A stretch of DNA of 64,000 nucleotides from an uncultured Ilyobacter sp. (lineage in GTDB: Bacteria; Fusobacteriota; Fusobacteriia; Fusobacteriales; Fusobacteriaceae): positions 1,426,001 through 1,490,000 of the forward strand of contig NZ_OY764059.1 in NCBI RefSeq assembly GCF_963668085.1. The letters are read 5' to 3'. Of this stretch, positions 52,158-60,837 are shown piece after piece (positions within the stretch are counted from its first letter, which is position 1; every line of letters begins with the position of its first letter). The notes under the pieces are model-generated. The model was not told the DNA's origin. It searched no databases and was given only the letters and a program-made list of their open reading frames with translations. A program made the position numbers and the translations under genes.

Positions 52158-53578
52158 TGTTTATCACCCAACTCTCTATATATCTTTCTGTAACCTTCGA
52201 TAAAAATTTCTCTGGAATAATATTTTTCCACTATTTTCTTTCCATTCTCTCCCATCTCTTTTAGCCTGTCACGGCTGTGATACATCTTTACAAGAGAGTC
52301 TGCAAGATCTACATATGATGTTGGGGGAATTATTACTCCCGCCTCACCTATTTCAGTTTTCCCTGTGAGTATCTCCCGGCAGTTTCCAACATCTGTAGCT
52401 ATAAATGGGATTCCAGCAGAAAGGCCCTCTAATATACTCAGGGGCTGCCCCTCTGATATTGAAGTCAATAATAAAAGATCTAAAAACTTATAATAATCGG
52501 CAACATTTACTTTTCCAGTAAATTCAACATAATCTTCCATCTCTAGACTCTTAACCATCTGTACACACTCTTCATAATACTCTGGGTTTTCATCTACAGG
52601 TCCTATGAGATAGAGTTTTGTATTTCTTAATTTCCTTAGGGCCACACGAAATCCCTTTATCATCATCTTTACATCCTTTATAGGAACAACTCTCAAGATA
52701 GCACCTATACTAAATATCTCCCTTTTTTCAAAATCAAGATTACCGAACCTGTCCTTGTCTATTCCATTTGGAATAACCAAAGATTTTGATGGATCGGCTC
52801 CGTTTTTTATCTGGAGATTTCTGTTATAATCAAATAAAGTGATTACTACATCACAGTATTTATAGGTGATTTTAGAAAGAAAGTAAAAAAAGTCTATCCA
52901 TATACTTTTGAAGCTTTTATCCACCCACTGGGCGTGTACTATCTCTTCCTCCCTCTCTCTTGGATATATTCCGTGTTCTGTTAAGACTATCTTTCCCTTT
53001 TTCCTATACCCTGCCATAGCTGCTATAACACCAGCATATCCTGTGGCCACAGAGTGGTAAATATCTGCTTCTGGTATTTCTTCCTGAAGAATCCCAATTA
53101 GATTCAAAAAAATATTCCTATAGGTCCAGTAAAATACATTATAATTTGTGCTACTAAAGTTCTCATTATAATGTTTTAATAGAGGATCCCAAAACACCTT
53201 GCTCACAACTACTTCCATGGGATTTCCGTACTCTTTCCTAGAAAGACTGTCAAGAAGCTCGGCGGCATTTTCCACAGAAGCTTCTCTGAAATTCATTAGC
53301 TTAAAAAGTTCCTCTTTAACCTCATCTTTTCTCATATAATTATTTTTAAATATCCTAAACCCAGTTACAGGAAGATCCGGATTCAAGGTTATATTTTTAA
53401 CTTCCTTAACGTTGTCAGGAAGCTCATATTTTGAAACGGCAAATTCCTCATTTGGAATAATACACAGTATGGAAAACTCATGTTCCTTATTCAGATTTAT
53501 CAAGTCCTGCACCCATGAAGATACCCCCCCTACAACATAGGGATAAGACCCTTCACAAATCAAGCATATTTTAGCCAT
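52145..53578 (-). CDS. pelF: Pel polymer glycosyltransferase PelF
   Basis: A 477-residue GT4-family glycosyltransferase, cytosolic, that polymerises the Pel backbone from UDP-sugars. It starts AKICLICEGSYPYVVGGVSS, the PelF hallmark (GGVSSW), and has LTEHGIYPREREEE in the middle, VIPNGIDKDRFGN at the donor site and LTSISEGQPLSILEGLSAGI, the E-x7-E motif, near the C-terminus. The stop overlaps the start of pelG. Its start, with GGAGCGTAGGGCC upstream, is five bases after the pelE stop. Confidence 0.95.
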   Translation of the reverse strand: MAKICLICEGSYPYVVGGVSSWVQDLINLNKEHEFSILCIIPNEEFAVSKYELPDNVKEVKNITLNPDLPVTGFRIFKNNYMRKDEVKEELFKLMNFREASVENAAELLDSLSRKEYGNPMEVVVSKVFWDPLLKHYNENFSSTNYNVFYWTYRNIFLNLIGILQEEIPEADIYHSVATGYAGVIAAMAGYRKKGKIVLTEHGIYPREREEEIVHAQWVDKSFKSIWIDFFYFLSKITYKYCDVVITLFDYNRNLQIKNGADPSKSLVIPNGIDKDRFGNLDFEKREIFSIGAILRVVPIKDVKMMIKGFRVALRKLRNTKLYLIGPVDENPEYYEECVQMVKSLEMEDYVEFTGKVNVADYYKFLDLLLLTSISEGQPLSILEGLSAGIPFIATDVGNCREILTGKTEIGEAGVIIPPTSYVDLADSLVKMYHSRDRLKEMGENGKKIVEKYYSREIFIEGYRKIYRELGDKQWQE

Positions 53579-53582
53579 GGCC

Positions 53583-54515
53583 CTACGCTCCTTTTATGTG
53601 TTTTCTAAGATGATAAGGCATCTCAATCCCTTTTTTTACAAATCTCTCTTTCATCTGGATAATTTTTTCATACCAGTTCTTTTCATAGTAGTATTCTAGG
53701 GCAAAATTAAGTACTTCTGCATCAGGTTCCTCTTCTTCTAAAAGTCTTTCTAGATTGATCTGACATTTGTTATCGTCCATATTTTTATAAAATTCTAAAA
53801 GCTTTACAGCATACGTTTTATCCCTATCAAAAAGGGTTTTTAGGCTATGAAGGGCTTTTTTCTGAGCTATAAGGAGTACATCTCCCTTCAAAAGACCCGA
53901 TTCTATATAGTCATTATAACTTTTAAAAATCTTATCCAAATCCCCACTTTGATTAGCTTTCTGTATATTGATCCCATGCTTTTCATATATCCAGTTCAAT
54001 TCTGTAGCGGCATAATGTATGACGTCTATGTCTTCATCTAAAAGAGCTTTTTCTAGAACTTCAACCTTAAATCGTTCATCAGGGGGATTAAAGTTTATCA
54101 AAAATCTTTTTTTCTCTTCTGGAGTTCCTGTGGCAAGAATATCAAAGGCTCCCATCGTTCCAAGCTCCACTGCCAAGTCTATAAATTCTATCTCTCTTCT
54201 ATTTTTGAGGTATGTTTTAAAATCCGAGCTTTCCTCTATCATCTGATAATCAGTATCTAATTTTGGGATAAGCTCTATAAAAAGAAGTCCTCCAAAGCCC
54301 ATAACTGGAAATAGAAAAATCAAAAGATCAAAATAGTATATGTCCTTATGAAAAAAAATATGATTTAATAAAATAAAAATCAGGCTAAGGCCTATATGAA
54401 AATACCAGAATTTCTCCATTGGAAACTTCAGTCTATAATAGGTATCTAAAAACAAGAATGAATCTAACCAGGTAGCCAAAAGTAAAAGTAAAATAAATAT
54501 CCATCTCTTTTTTAT
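53583..54515 (-). CDS. pelE: PelE-like membrane protein, probable AUA start
   Basis: Inner-membrane protein of about 310 residues. N-terminal helices (about residues 1-75, IFILLLLLATWLDSF and later) are followed by a cytosolic helical domain with TPR-like character, as in PelE. I place the start at ATA 54515: it lies nine bases after GGAGG (54529-54525), overlaps the preceding stop as ATAA, and completes a normal first helix. The next usable codon is TTG at 54479, which would remove the basic start and half of that helix and has no ribosome-binding site. PelE is known to interact with PelD. AUA initiation is rare, so the start is uncertain. Confidence 0.75.
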   Translation of the reverse strand: MKKRWIFILLLLLATWLDSFLFLDTYYRLKFPMEKFWYFHIGLSLIFILLNHIFFHKDIYYFDLLIFLFPVMGFGGLLFIELIPKLDTDYQMIEESSDFKTYLKNRREIEFIDLAVELGTMGAFDILATGTPEEKKRFLINFNPPDERFKVEVLEKALLDEDIDVIHYAATELNWIYEKHGINIQKANQSGDLDKIFKSYNDYIESGLLKGDVLLIAQKKALHSLKTLFDRDKTYAVKLLEFYKNMDDNKCQINLERLLEEEEPDAEVLNFALEYYYEKNWYEKIIQMKERFVKKGIEMPYHLRKHIKGA

Positions 54516-56344
54516 AGCCCTTCACCTCCAAGTATTATATGGGATTTTTCAGAATCAAACCTCACAAGATAAAGGTTATCCTTAGCAGTTTTCTCAATTA
54601 GGTGAAACTCTCCGTTTTCAACATCTTTTATTCTATCGCCTCTTATTCTCACAAAGGTGTTTACTGGACCTTTATAATTATCAAAATTAACCTTTATCGT
54701 ATTCTTTATTTTTTCGTGATCTATGGCAAGATTTTCCATCTGCATATACTTCAGAGTTGCGTCACTTTGGACATCAGAATCTAGCAGCGGAAAATGGATA
54801 TTTATCTGTGAAAATATTTTCTCATACTCTTTTTTTAGCTCTTCCCAGGATTTTCCATCGCCTCTTTCTTGATCTGTAATATCATCAGGATGTATAAAAT
54901 GGCTGACACAACCATAGGCTCCTATGGCATTGTATATACTCCACATAAGATCTTCGCTATGATGAAATCCAGCAGAAAACCTCGGCAGACTGTAAAGCTT
55001 TGGATAGTCTGGGTCTCTTCCCACCTCCTGTAAAAGCAGTCCAGGTTCATAATCTCCCATATAAATTCCGGAAATTGATTTTAGTTTTGGAAGGGCAAGA
55101 GTCAGGGCTTTTTTCCCCTCTTTTGTTATAATATTGCTGGGTGGAACATAAGAAAATATTTTTACATCCTCTCCGTAGAGGTCTTTAGTCAGATCTTTTA
55201 ACTTTTCAAGGGAAAAAACCATATCCTCTATACCTGCCCAAGGTGTATAACCATAGTCCTCAAAATTCATTCCTTCCTCTAAGGCCAGGGAAAAGTGATT
55301 ATACCCATGAAAGCCAAGCTCTCCTCCATCTTGAAAAACTTCCCGTCCAAAATATCCTGTTGTCTCTTTTAACTTCTCTGTAAAATCTACAATTTTCCTT
55401 TTATCTGTGGCATCGGTATAATCCCCTATTATAAAAGCCGTATATCTAAGCTTCTGCCTCTGGGCTATAGACTCCATGTCAGGCCACCATACTTTTTTAA
55501 AAAAATTTATATTATTCATATTATATTCTTCATGAATTTTTTTATTGTCTCCAGAAGGTATTGGTGCTGGAAAATCATCAATATGAGCTATCTTAGAATT
55601 AAATACCGGCATTATAAAATAATCATTTCCATAGGCTATAAGTTGGGTCAGAAGCCCTCGAGTTGTATTTCCTTCAAACATTGAAGTATTTGAATAAATA
55701 ATTCTTCCATTTCCGTAAGGAGTTTCCCAGATCAAAGGGATGTCATTTTCAGAGGCAGCTATAATCTCTGCATCAGGAGATAAGTTTAGCTTTAATGATG
55801 ATCCCGATATAAACTCACCGCTTGGTTTTGTGGTCTCCATACCTGGAAAAAAACTTGTATAAAACTTAATTCCCGACGTCTCTGTAAAACCATCGATATC
55901 CAGTATCCCTCCCATAAAATTAAATGGACTTCTGAAAGATCTTTCTAAAACAATTAGGCTTCCACCATCTTCTATAAAGTTTTTTATGCCTAAAAAAACT
56001 TCCTTCCTCATCCCTGTAAAATCTTCTGCTACGATTATTACACTAGAATAATCGTTTATTTCTCCCTTATATTCATTTATCTTTTCACTGTCATATTTAG
56101 TCTTTGTAAATTCAAAAACTTTATTTAGATTATATAAAATCTCCCTAGTTCCTACACCATCTTCACTGTAAAGTACAAGATGCTTTTGGGGATTTTCAAT
56201 TTTAAGATCTCCTTTTTTACCTTCAGATACTATAAAATCCCTTTCCTGTTTCAAAGTAAAATGTGTATGTAGTTCCTTTACACGAAAATATTGAAGACCA
56301 AATACAGTTATAAAAGTAATTAGCATAAAATATTTAAATTTCAT
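54512..56344 (-). CDS. pelA: PelA deacetylase part (DUF2194-type protein)
   Basis: A 610-residue protein with an N-terminal signal or anchor helix (MKFKYFMLITFITVFGLQYF). The middle region about 70-240 looks like a glutamine-amidotransferase-like or CheY-like accessory fold (SVIIVAEDFTGMRKEVF). The carbohydrate-esterase-like deacetylase follows, with metal motif SKIAHIDDFPAPIPSG (Asp-Asp) and ELGFHGYNHFS (His-x3-His). This matches the DUF2194/PelA deacetylase found in Gram-positive pel operons. It should N-deacetylate the Pel polymer. P. aeruginosa PelA carries hydrolase and deacetylase in one chain; here they are separate genes. It overlaps pelD by 11 bases. Confidence 0.85.
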   Translation of the reverse strand: MKFKYFMLITFITVFGLQYFRVKELHTHFTLKQERDFIVSEGKKGDLKIENPQKHLVLYSEDGVGTREILYNLNKVFEFTKTKYDSEKINEYKGEINDYSSVIIVAEDFTGMRKEVFLGIKNFIEDGGSLIVLERSFRSPFNFMGGILDIDGFTETSGIKFYTSFFPGMETTKPSGEFISGSSLKLNLSPDAEIIAASENDIPLIWETPYGNGRIIYSNTSMFEGNTTRGLLTQLIAYGNDYFIMPVFNSKIAHIDDFPAPIPSGDNKKIHEEYNMNNINFFKKVWWPDMESIAQRQKLRYTAFIIGDYTDATDKRKIVDFTEKLKETTGYFGREVFQDGGELGFHGYNHFSLALEEGMNFEDYGYTPWAGIEDMVFSLEKLKDLTKDLYGEDVKIFSYVPPSNIITKEGKKALTLALPKLKSISGIYMGDYEPGLLLQEVGRDPDYPKLYSLPRFSAGFHHSEDLMWSIYNAIGAYGCVSHFIHPDDITDQERGDGKSWEELKKEYEKIFSQINIHFPLLDSDVQSDATLKYMQMENLAIDHEKIKNTIKVNFDNYKGPVNTFVRIRGDRIKDVENGEFHLIEKTAKDNLYLVRFDSEKSHIILGGEGL

Positions 56345-57551
56345 AGAAATCGACCTCTATACCCTGAAACATACCAGATATTTTTTCCACCAGTAATTCC
56401 CTGCTAGCTGCAGTTGTAGCAGGAAAAAGCACTCTTAACCTCTCGCTGTCCATTGCTATAAAGTCACTCTCTCGGACCTTTCCTTTTATCTTGTCTGCAA
56501 CCTCCTCTGGTGTGACTCCTTTTAGTTTTGTTTCAAAGGCCATAAAATCCATATCCAGAAGTTTTTTCCTTCTCTCCTCTTCAAGCATAATCTTATTAAA
56601 ATATTCCATGGTGAATATCCCTGTGTTTCCAAGGGTGTTTTCTTTTATCTCTTTCTCCTCTTTGACAAAAGCCTCAGATAAGGCCTCATTTAGCCAGTGG
56701 CTTATTATCTTAAACATCTCATAGCTATACCTCTCGCTAGCGTCAAGACCCATTCTTTCTATATTGATAAATCCCAAAATTTCATTATTTTTTTTAATAG
56801 GAGAAACAAAAATTGGAGATTCACCTTCTACATCGAGGGGGAATTCCATGGGAATCCCAGCTTTTATAACCTCACTGAACACGCTGCCATCTTTTAACTG
56901 AAGAAACCCTGGCATTCGTCCGTTTCCTGCTCTCAGTATCAGTCTCATAAAGTTCTTCTCGGCATTAAAGTTGTATATAGACACAACATCGCATTCTAAA
57001 AACTGTCTCATTATAAGTACAGCCTCTGTATAAATCTGTTCTACATTCATGTTTTCAAAAGATGACTTTATCTGATTCAGAGTCACTATACTCTCTCGGC
57101 TGCTTATTATTCTTTTTTTCAGCCTGCTGTTCACAGTGATAAGTTTGACATTATTTTCCTTTTGTTTCTCATAATCTTCTCTGGCTCTAGTAACCTCTTC
57201 TTCTAAGTGCAGAATTCTTTCATCAGTTGTGTCTCTCAATTTCCCCAAAAAAAGAGCTGTAAAGAAAAACATCAAAATAAATTTATAATATTCAAAACTT
57301 GAAAAAAATATGATCATGTCCCTTCCTAGCCCTACATAGGACAAAATATAATAAATTATAGAAAAAGAAACTACAAATCCGCTCATATAAGTCCCGTACT
57401 TCAGTGATATCACTGCTATGACAATCAAAAGTGGGTGCAGATTCATATCTAGAAAACTGTATTTAAAGGAAGAAAAATGAAAAAACACGAGATAAACTAC
57501 AGTTGTGTATAATAAACTTTCTATAAAACAGTTAAAGGTTTTGTTTTTCAT
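56334..57551 (-). CDS. pelD: PelD c-di-GMP receptor
   Basis: A 405-residue inner-membrane receptor: four predicted helices in residues 10-105, a coiled coil at about 110-150, a GAF domain at about 155-295 and a degenerate GGDEF-like domain at 310-405. The I-site motif RxxD is present as RESD (360-363) in KVRESDFIAMDSERLRVLFP, aligned with the c-di-GMP site of P. aeruginosa PelD. The GGDEF active-site motif itself is absent. It should switch on Pel synthesis when c-di-GMP rises. It is encoded three bases after the hydrolase gene. No diguanylate cyclase lies in this window. Confidence 0.9.
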   Translation of the reverse strand: MKNKTFNCFIESLLYTTVVYLVFFHFSSFKYSFLDMNLHPLLIVIAVISLKYGTYMSGFVVSFSIIYYILSYVGLGRDMIIFFSSFEYYKFILMFFFTALFLGKLRDTTDERILHLEEEVTRAREDYEKQKENNVKLITVNSRLKKRIISSRESIVTLNQIKSSFENMNVEQIYTEAVLIMRQFLECDVVSIYNFNAEKNFMRLILRAGNGRMPGFLQLKDGSVFSEVIKAGIPMEFPLDVEGESPIFVSPIKKNNEILGFINIERMGLDASERYSYEMFKIISHWLNEALSEAFVKEEKEIKENTLGNTGIFTMEYFNKIMLEEERRKKLLDMDFMAFETKLKGVTPEEVADKIKGKVRESDFIAMDSERLRVLFPATTAASRELLVEKISGMFQGIEVDFYEI

Positions 57552-57554
57552 AAT

Positions 57555-58469
57555 TTACTCCTTTTCTTGAAAATACCTATAGGTGTCCACCGTATCCAAA
57601 AAATACCCGTCAAAGCCTGCTGAATCTATTTTTTTCTGATAATCCCTACTTATTTTTTTCCAGTCAGGATCCCAGTATTTTACAATATAATTTCCCCTCC
57701 AGTTGGGGTTTTCTTTTTCGATCCATTCAGGCAAAGTTTTATTCCACTGCTTTTTCCAGTATCTCCTATAATTTTCCGCCTCGCCTATACTAAAATAGGC
57801 TACCACAAGTCTTCTAGAACCATTTTTCTTCTTTTTCAACCTTTCTACCTGAGATCTGCTCAAGGCCTTCCCCATATGATCGGCATCTATTATAAGTAGA
57901 TCATAATCTAAATTTTCAAGTGTTTTTATAAAACTTTCAGCACTTTTAAATTTTTCTGGATTTAAGAGACACAAAAAGTTTTCTGCATCTTCTAAAGACT
58001 CTATATTCTTATTATTGAATCCAGATAAGGGTTTATATATTGAATTTAGCTCATATGCATCGAAGCTTTCCCCTATAAAATCATATTTTTTTACATATTT
58101 TCTTATTTTCTGCTTGTCCCACCTTCTGTCTGTGTATTCTATCAAGAGAATCTTTTTACCCTGTTTCCTTATTCCTATTAGTTCTTTTAAAGTCTGTTGA
58201 ACATGTTCAGAAGTATTCTTTTTATTGTAAGCTTCTTCACCATAAAAAAGTGATTCTCGGGATATCCCGTCTATTTTTGATAAAAGTTTTTTGTCTGCTT
58301 TTTTCCCTTTGTAAAATAATTCAGTTGTATTTTGCACTATGATGATTTTATCCTCTTTAGAACCTTCCCTTATTTCCCCTATAAAATTTATCATCTCTTT
58401 ACTATAATCTATATCTTCACCACTGCTGGTCAAAAAAATAGAAAACATGAGAATAAATAAAATCGGCAT
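57555..58469 (-). CDS. PelA hydrolase part (GH114/TM1410-like, secreted)
   Basis: A 304-residue exported glycoside hydrolase-like protein with signal peptide MPILFILMFSIFLTSSG. The C-terminal half is a TIM-barrel of the GH114/TM1410 (PelA N-terminal) type: YDLLIIDADHMGKALSRSQV, then VVAYFSIGEAENYRRYW, KYWDPDWKKI and the late GFDGYFLDTVDTYRYF. Asp and Glu in these segments are the expected catalytic residues. ATG 58469 was chosen because GAGGAGGG lies seven bases upstream; the frame open to 58532 lacks a site. It probably trims or releases Pel galactosaminoglycan. It is the first gene of the operon. Confidence 0.83.
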   Translation of the reverse strand: MPILFILMFSIFLTSSGEDIDYSKEMINFIGEIREGSKEDKIIIVQNTTELFYKGKKADKKLLSKIDGISRESLFYGEEAYNKKNTSEHVQQTLKELIGIRKQGKKILLIEYTDRRWDKQKIRKYVKKYDFIGESFDAYELNSIYKPLSGFNNKNIESLEDAENFLCLLNPEKFKSAESFIKTLENLDYDLLIIDADHMGKALSRSQVERLKKKKNGSRRLVVAYFSIGEAENYRRYWKKQWNKTLPEWIEKENPNWRGNYIVKYWDPDWKKISRDYQKKIDSAGFDGYFLDTVDTYRYFQEKE

Positions 58470-58577
58470 TTTATACCCTCCTCGATAATTGTCATCTGTT
58501 TTATTTTGCCACTGGAATTTTACTCGCTTCATATCTAAACACTAATTTTTTAATATTTTTCAGATTATTCTTTATAA

Positions 58578-58606
58578 CTTATATCATATTCGCCGTTCAT
58601 TATCAA
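58578..58606 (-). promoter_or_regulatory. Promoter of the pel operon
   Basis: On the minus strand TTGATA (58606-58601) and TATAAG (58583-58578) are 17 bases apart. Transcription would begin near 58571, about 100 bases before the first pel ATG. Confidence 0.6.
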
Positions 58607-58622
58607 TTCTTTGAATTTCAGC

Positions 58623-58639
58623 TTTGTAATTATTACAAA
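58623..58639. promoter_or_regulatory. Fur-family-like 7-1-7 palindrome upstream of pel
   Basis: TTTGTAA-TTA-TTACAAA is a perfect 17-base palindrome. Its core TTGTAAT-T-ATTACAA has the 7-1-7 geometry of Fur-family boxes, one mismatch per half from both PerR (TTATAAT) and Zur (TCGTAAT). It lies about 18 bases upstream of the pel -35 and about 210 bases upstream of the mtlA -35. Confidence 0.5.
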
Positions 58640-58846
58640 ATTAATTTCCAATTCCTTTTTTTTTTGTCATCTAGATATATATATTTCGTTGAAAACACCA
58701 TTATCATTAACTTTTATCATTTATAAAAAAAGATTATTTGCCTCCATCAAACTCTTCTAGATAAATTATTTCAAAAAAAAATGAAATCTAATATTTCTTT
58801 CAAAAAGGAAAATAATTACTTCTCTTTACCGGGAATTGTTTGGACA

Positions 58847-58875
58847 TTGAACATTCAGAACGTGAAGAGTATACT
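58847..58875 (+). promoter_or_regulatory. Promoter of the mtl operon
   Basis: TTGAAC at 58847-58852 and TATACT at 58870-58875 are 17 bases apart. The leader is about 45 bases. Between this and the pel promoter, 58640-58846 is AT-rich with nothing else recognised. Confidence 0.7.
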
Positions 58876-58928
58876 TAATACATAAAGAGAATTGATTTTA
58901 AAAAAATTAAAATTAGGAGGAAAATATC

Positions 58929-60815
58929 ATGAATCAGACTGAAGTTAATAATGAAAGTCAAAGTATGAAAGTTAAGGTACAGGCCTTTGGTAGATTTTTA
59001 AGTGCGATGGTTATGCCGAATATCGGTGCATTTATCGCTTGGGGATTTATCACAGCACTGTTCATCCCTACAGGGTGGCTTCCAAATGAAACCTTGTCAA
59101 CACTTGTAGGTCCAATGATAACTTACTTATTGCCTCTACTAATAGGATACAGCGGTGGTAAAATAGTTGCCGGAGAACGTGGAGGAGTGGTAGGAGCTAT
59201 CGCTACTTCAGGAGTAATTATAGGTACTTCTATACCAATGTTCATGGGTGCTATGATTGCAGGTCCTATCGGAGGATACGCAATCAAGAAGTTCGACGAA
59301 GCTATCCACGGAAAGATTAAATCTGGATTTGAGATGCTTATAAACAACTTCTCATCTGGATTAATAGGTATGACATTAGCTTTATTATTCTTCAAGGTTA
59401 TAGGACCAGTTGTAGAGATGCTTAACACAGCACTAGGAAACGCAGTTAAAGGATTAGTTGAGATGAATCTTTTACCAGTTACATCTCTTATCGTAGAACC
59501 TGCAAAGATTCTATTCCTTAATAATGCAATAAATCACGGTGTATTCTCTCCACTAGGAATACAGCAGTCAACTGAAGCTGGAAAATCATTATTCTTCTTA
59601 ATAGAAGCTAACCCTGGTCCTGGACTTGGAATACTAGTAGCTTATATGTTATTTGGTAAGGGAATGGCAAAAGAATCTGCACCTGGTGCCGCTATTATCC
59701 ATTTCTTCGGAGGAATTCACGAAATTTACTTCCCATATGTTCTTATGCAGCCACTATTAATAATCGCAGTAATTCTTGGTGGAATGACAGGGGTATTCAC
59801 AAACGTAATCTTAAACGGTGGTCTTATAGCACCAGCATCACCAGGAAGTGTCTTTGCTGTACTTGCTATGACTCCTAAGGGTGGATTTATGGCAACAATG
59901 ACATCAATTATTCTTGCAGCATTGGTATCAGGTTTCGTGGCTATGATTATCCTCAAAAGAACTGCCACAGGAAAAGATCTTGATGAAGCTAGAGAAGATA
60001 TGAAGTCTATGAAGAACAAGCCAAGTATCGCTGGGTCAAAAGATTTATCTGCAAATATATCTAAAATAGTTGTTGCATGTGATGCCGGTATGGGATCTAG
60101 TGCAATGGGTGCAAGCCTTCTAAGAAAGAAAGTAAAAAATGCTGGACTTGACATCGATGTTACAAATCTGGCTATAAACAATCTTACTGAGGATATTGAT
60201 ATAGTTATCACTCATAAAGATCTAACTCCAAGAGCTGAAAAGAAAGTTACAAATCCTGTACATATGTCACTGGATAACTTTATGGATGGTAAATTCTACG
60301 ACTCGTTGGTGGAAGAGCTGAAGAACAAAGTTGGTGCAGGAAGCGGTGAAAAAACTGAAGAAGCTCCAGCTAAAGAGTCAGCTGGAAATGACACTATCCT
60401 TGTAAAAGACGGAATCATCTTAGGACTTCCTTCTATCTCAAAAGAAGAGGCAATCAAAAAAATAGGTATGCAGATGGCTGAAATGGGCTATGTAAAAGAT
60501 ACTTATTATGAATACATGCTTGAAAGAGAAAGTAAATCTACAACATTTATAGGAAACAACGTTGCTATACCTCACGGAACTCTAGAAGGAAAAGCAAGTG
60601 TATTAAAAACTGGTATTGTTATAAACCAATATCCTGAAGGTGTTGATTTCGGAGACGGCAACATAGCATATCTACTCATAGGAATAGCTGGTAAAAATGA
60701 CGAACATGTGGATATAATCTCTAATATCGCAGATGCAATAGAAGAGGAAGAGACAGTAGAACTTCTATCTAAAACAAAAGACGTAGAAGAAATTTATAGC
60801 AGATTTTCATCATAA
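58929..60815 (+). CDS. mtlA: Mannitol PTS permease, EIICBA
   Basis: A 628-residue three-domain PTS enzyme that imports and phosphorylates mannitol. EIIC spans residues about 15-345, with the substrate motif GGIHEIY (261-267). EIIB spans about 375-470, with the phospho-Cys384 in VVACDAGMGSSAMGAS. EIIA spans about 485-628, with the phospho-His549 in AIPHGTLEGK. An Ala/Glu/Ser linker separates B and A. The fully fused form means no separate mtlF is needed. AGGAGG precedes the ATG. It is cotranscribed with mtlD. Confidence 0.97.
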   Translation: MNQTEVNNESQSMKVKVQAFGRFLSAMVMPNIGAFIAWGFITALFIPTGWLPNETLSTLVGPMITYLLPLLIGYSGGKIVAGERGGVVGAIATSGVIIGTSIPMFMGAMIAGPIGGYAIKKFDEAIHGKIKSGFEMLINNFSSGLIGMTLALLFFKVIGPVVEMLNTALGNAVKGLVEMNLLPVTSLIVEPAKILFLNNAINHGVFSPLGIQQSTEAGKSLFFLIEANPGPGLGILVAYMLFGKGMAKESAPGAAIIHFFGGIHEIYFPYVLMQPLLIIAVILGGMTGVFTNVILNGGLIAPASPGSVFAVLAMTPKGGFMATMTSIILAALVSGFVAMIILKRTATGKDLDEAREDMKSMKNKPSIAGSKDLSANISKIVVACDAGMGSSAMGASLLRKKVKNAGLDIDVTNLAINNLTEDIDIVITHKDLTPRAEKKVTNPVHMSLDNFMDGKFYDSLVEELKNKVGAGSGEKTEEAPAKESAGNDTILVKDGIILGLPSISKEEAIKKIGMQMAEMGYVKDTYYEYMLERESKSTTFIGNNVAIPHGTLEGKASVLKTGIVINQYPEGVDFGDGNIAYLLIGIAGKNDEHVDIISNIADAIEEEETVELLSKTKDVEEIYSRFSS

Positions 60816-60837
60816 AATTATAAGGAAGGGGTAAATA

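Noticed and set aside
59123..60211. Minus-strand ORFs inside mtlA
   Set aside because: Shadows with Ile/Pro/Ala-rich composition opposite conserved PTS domains.
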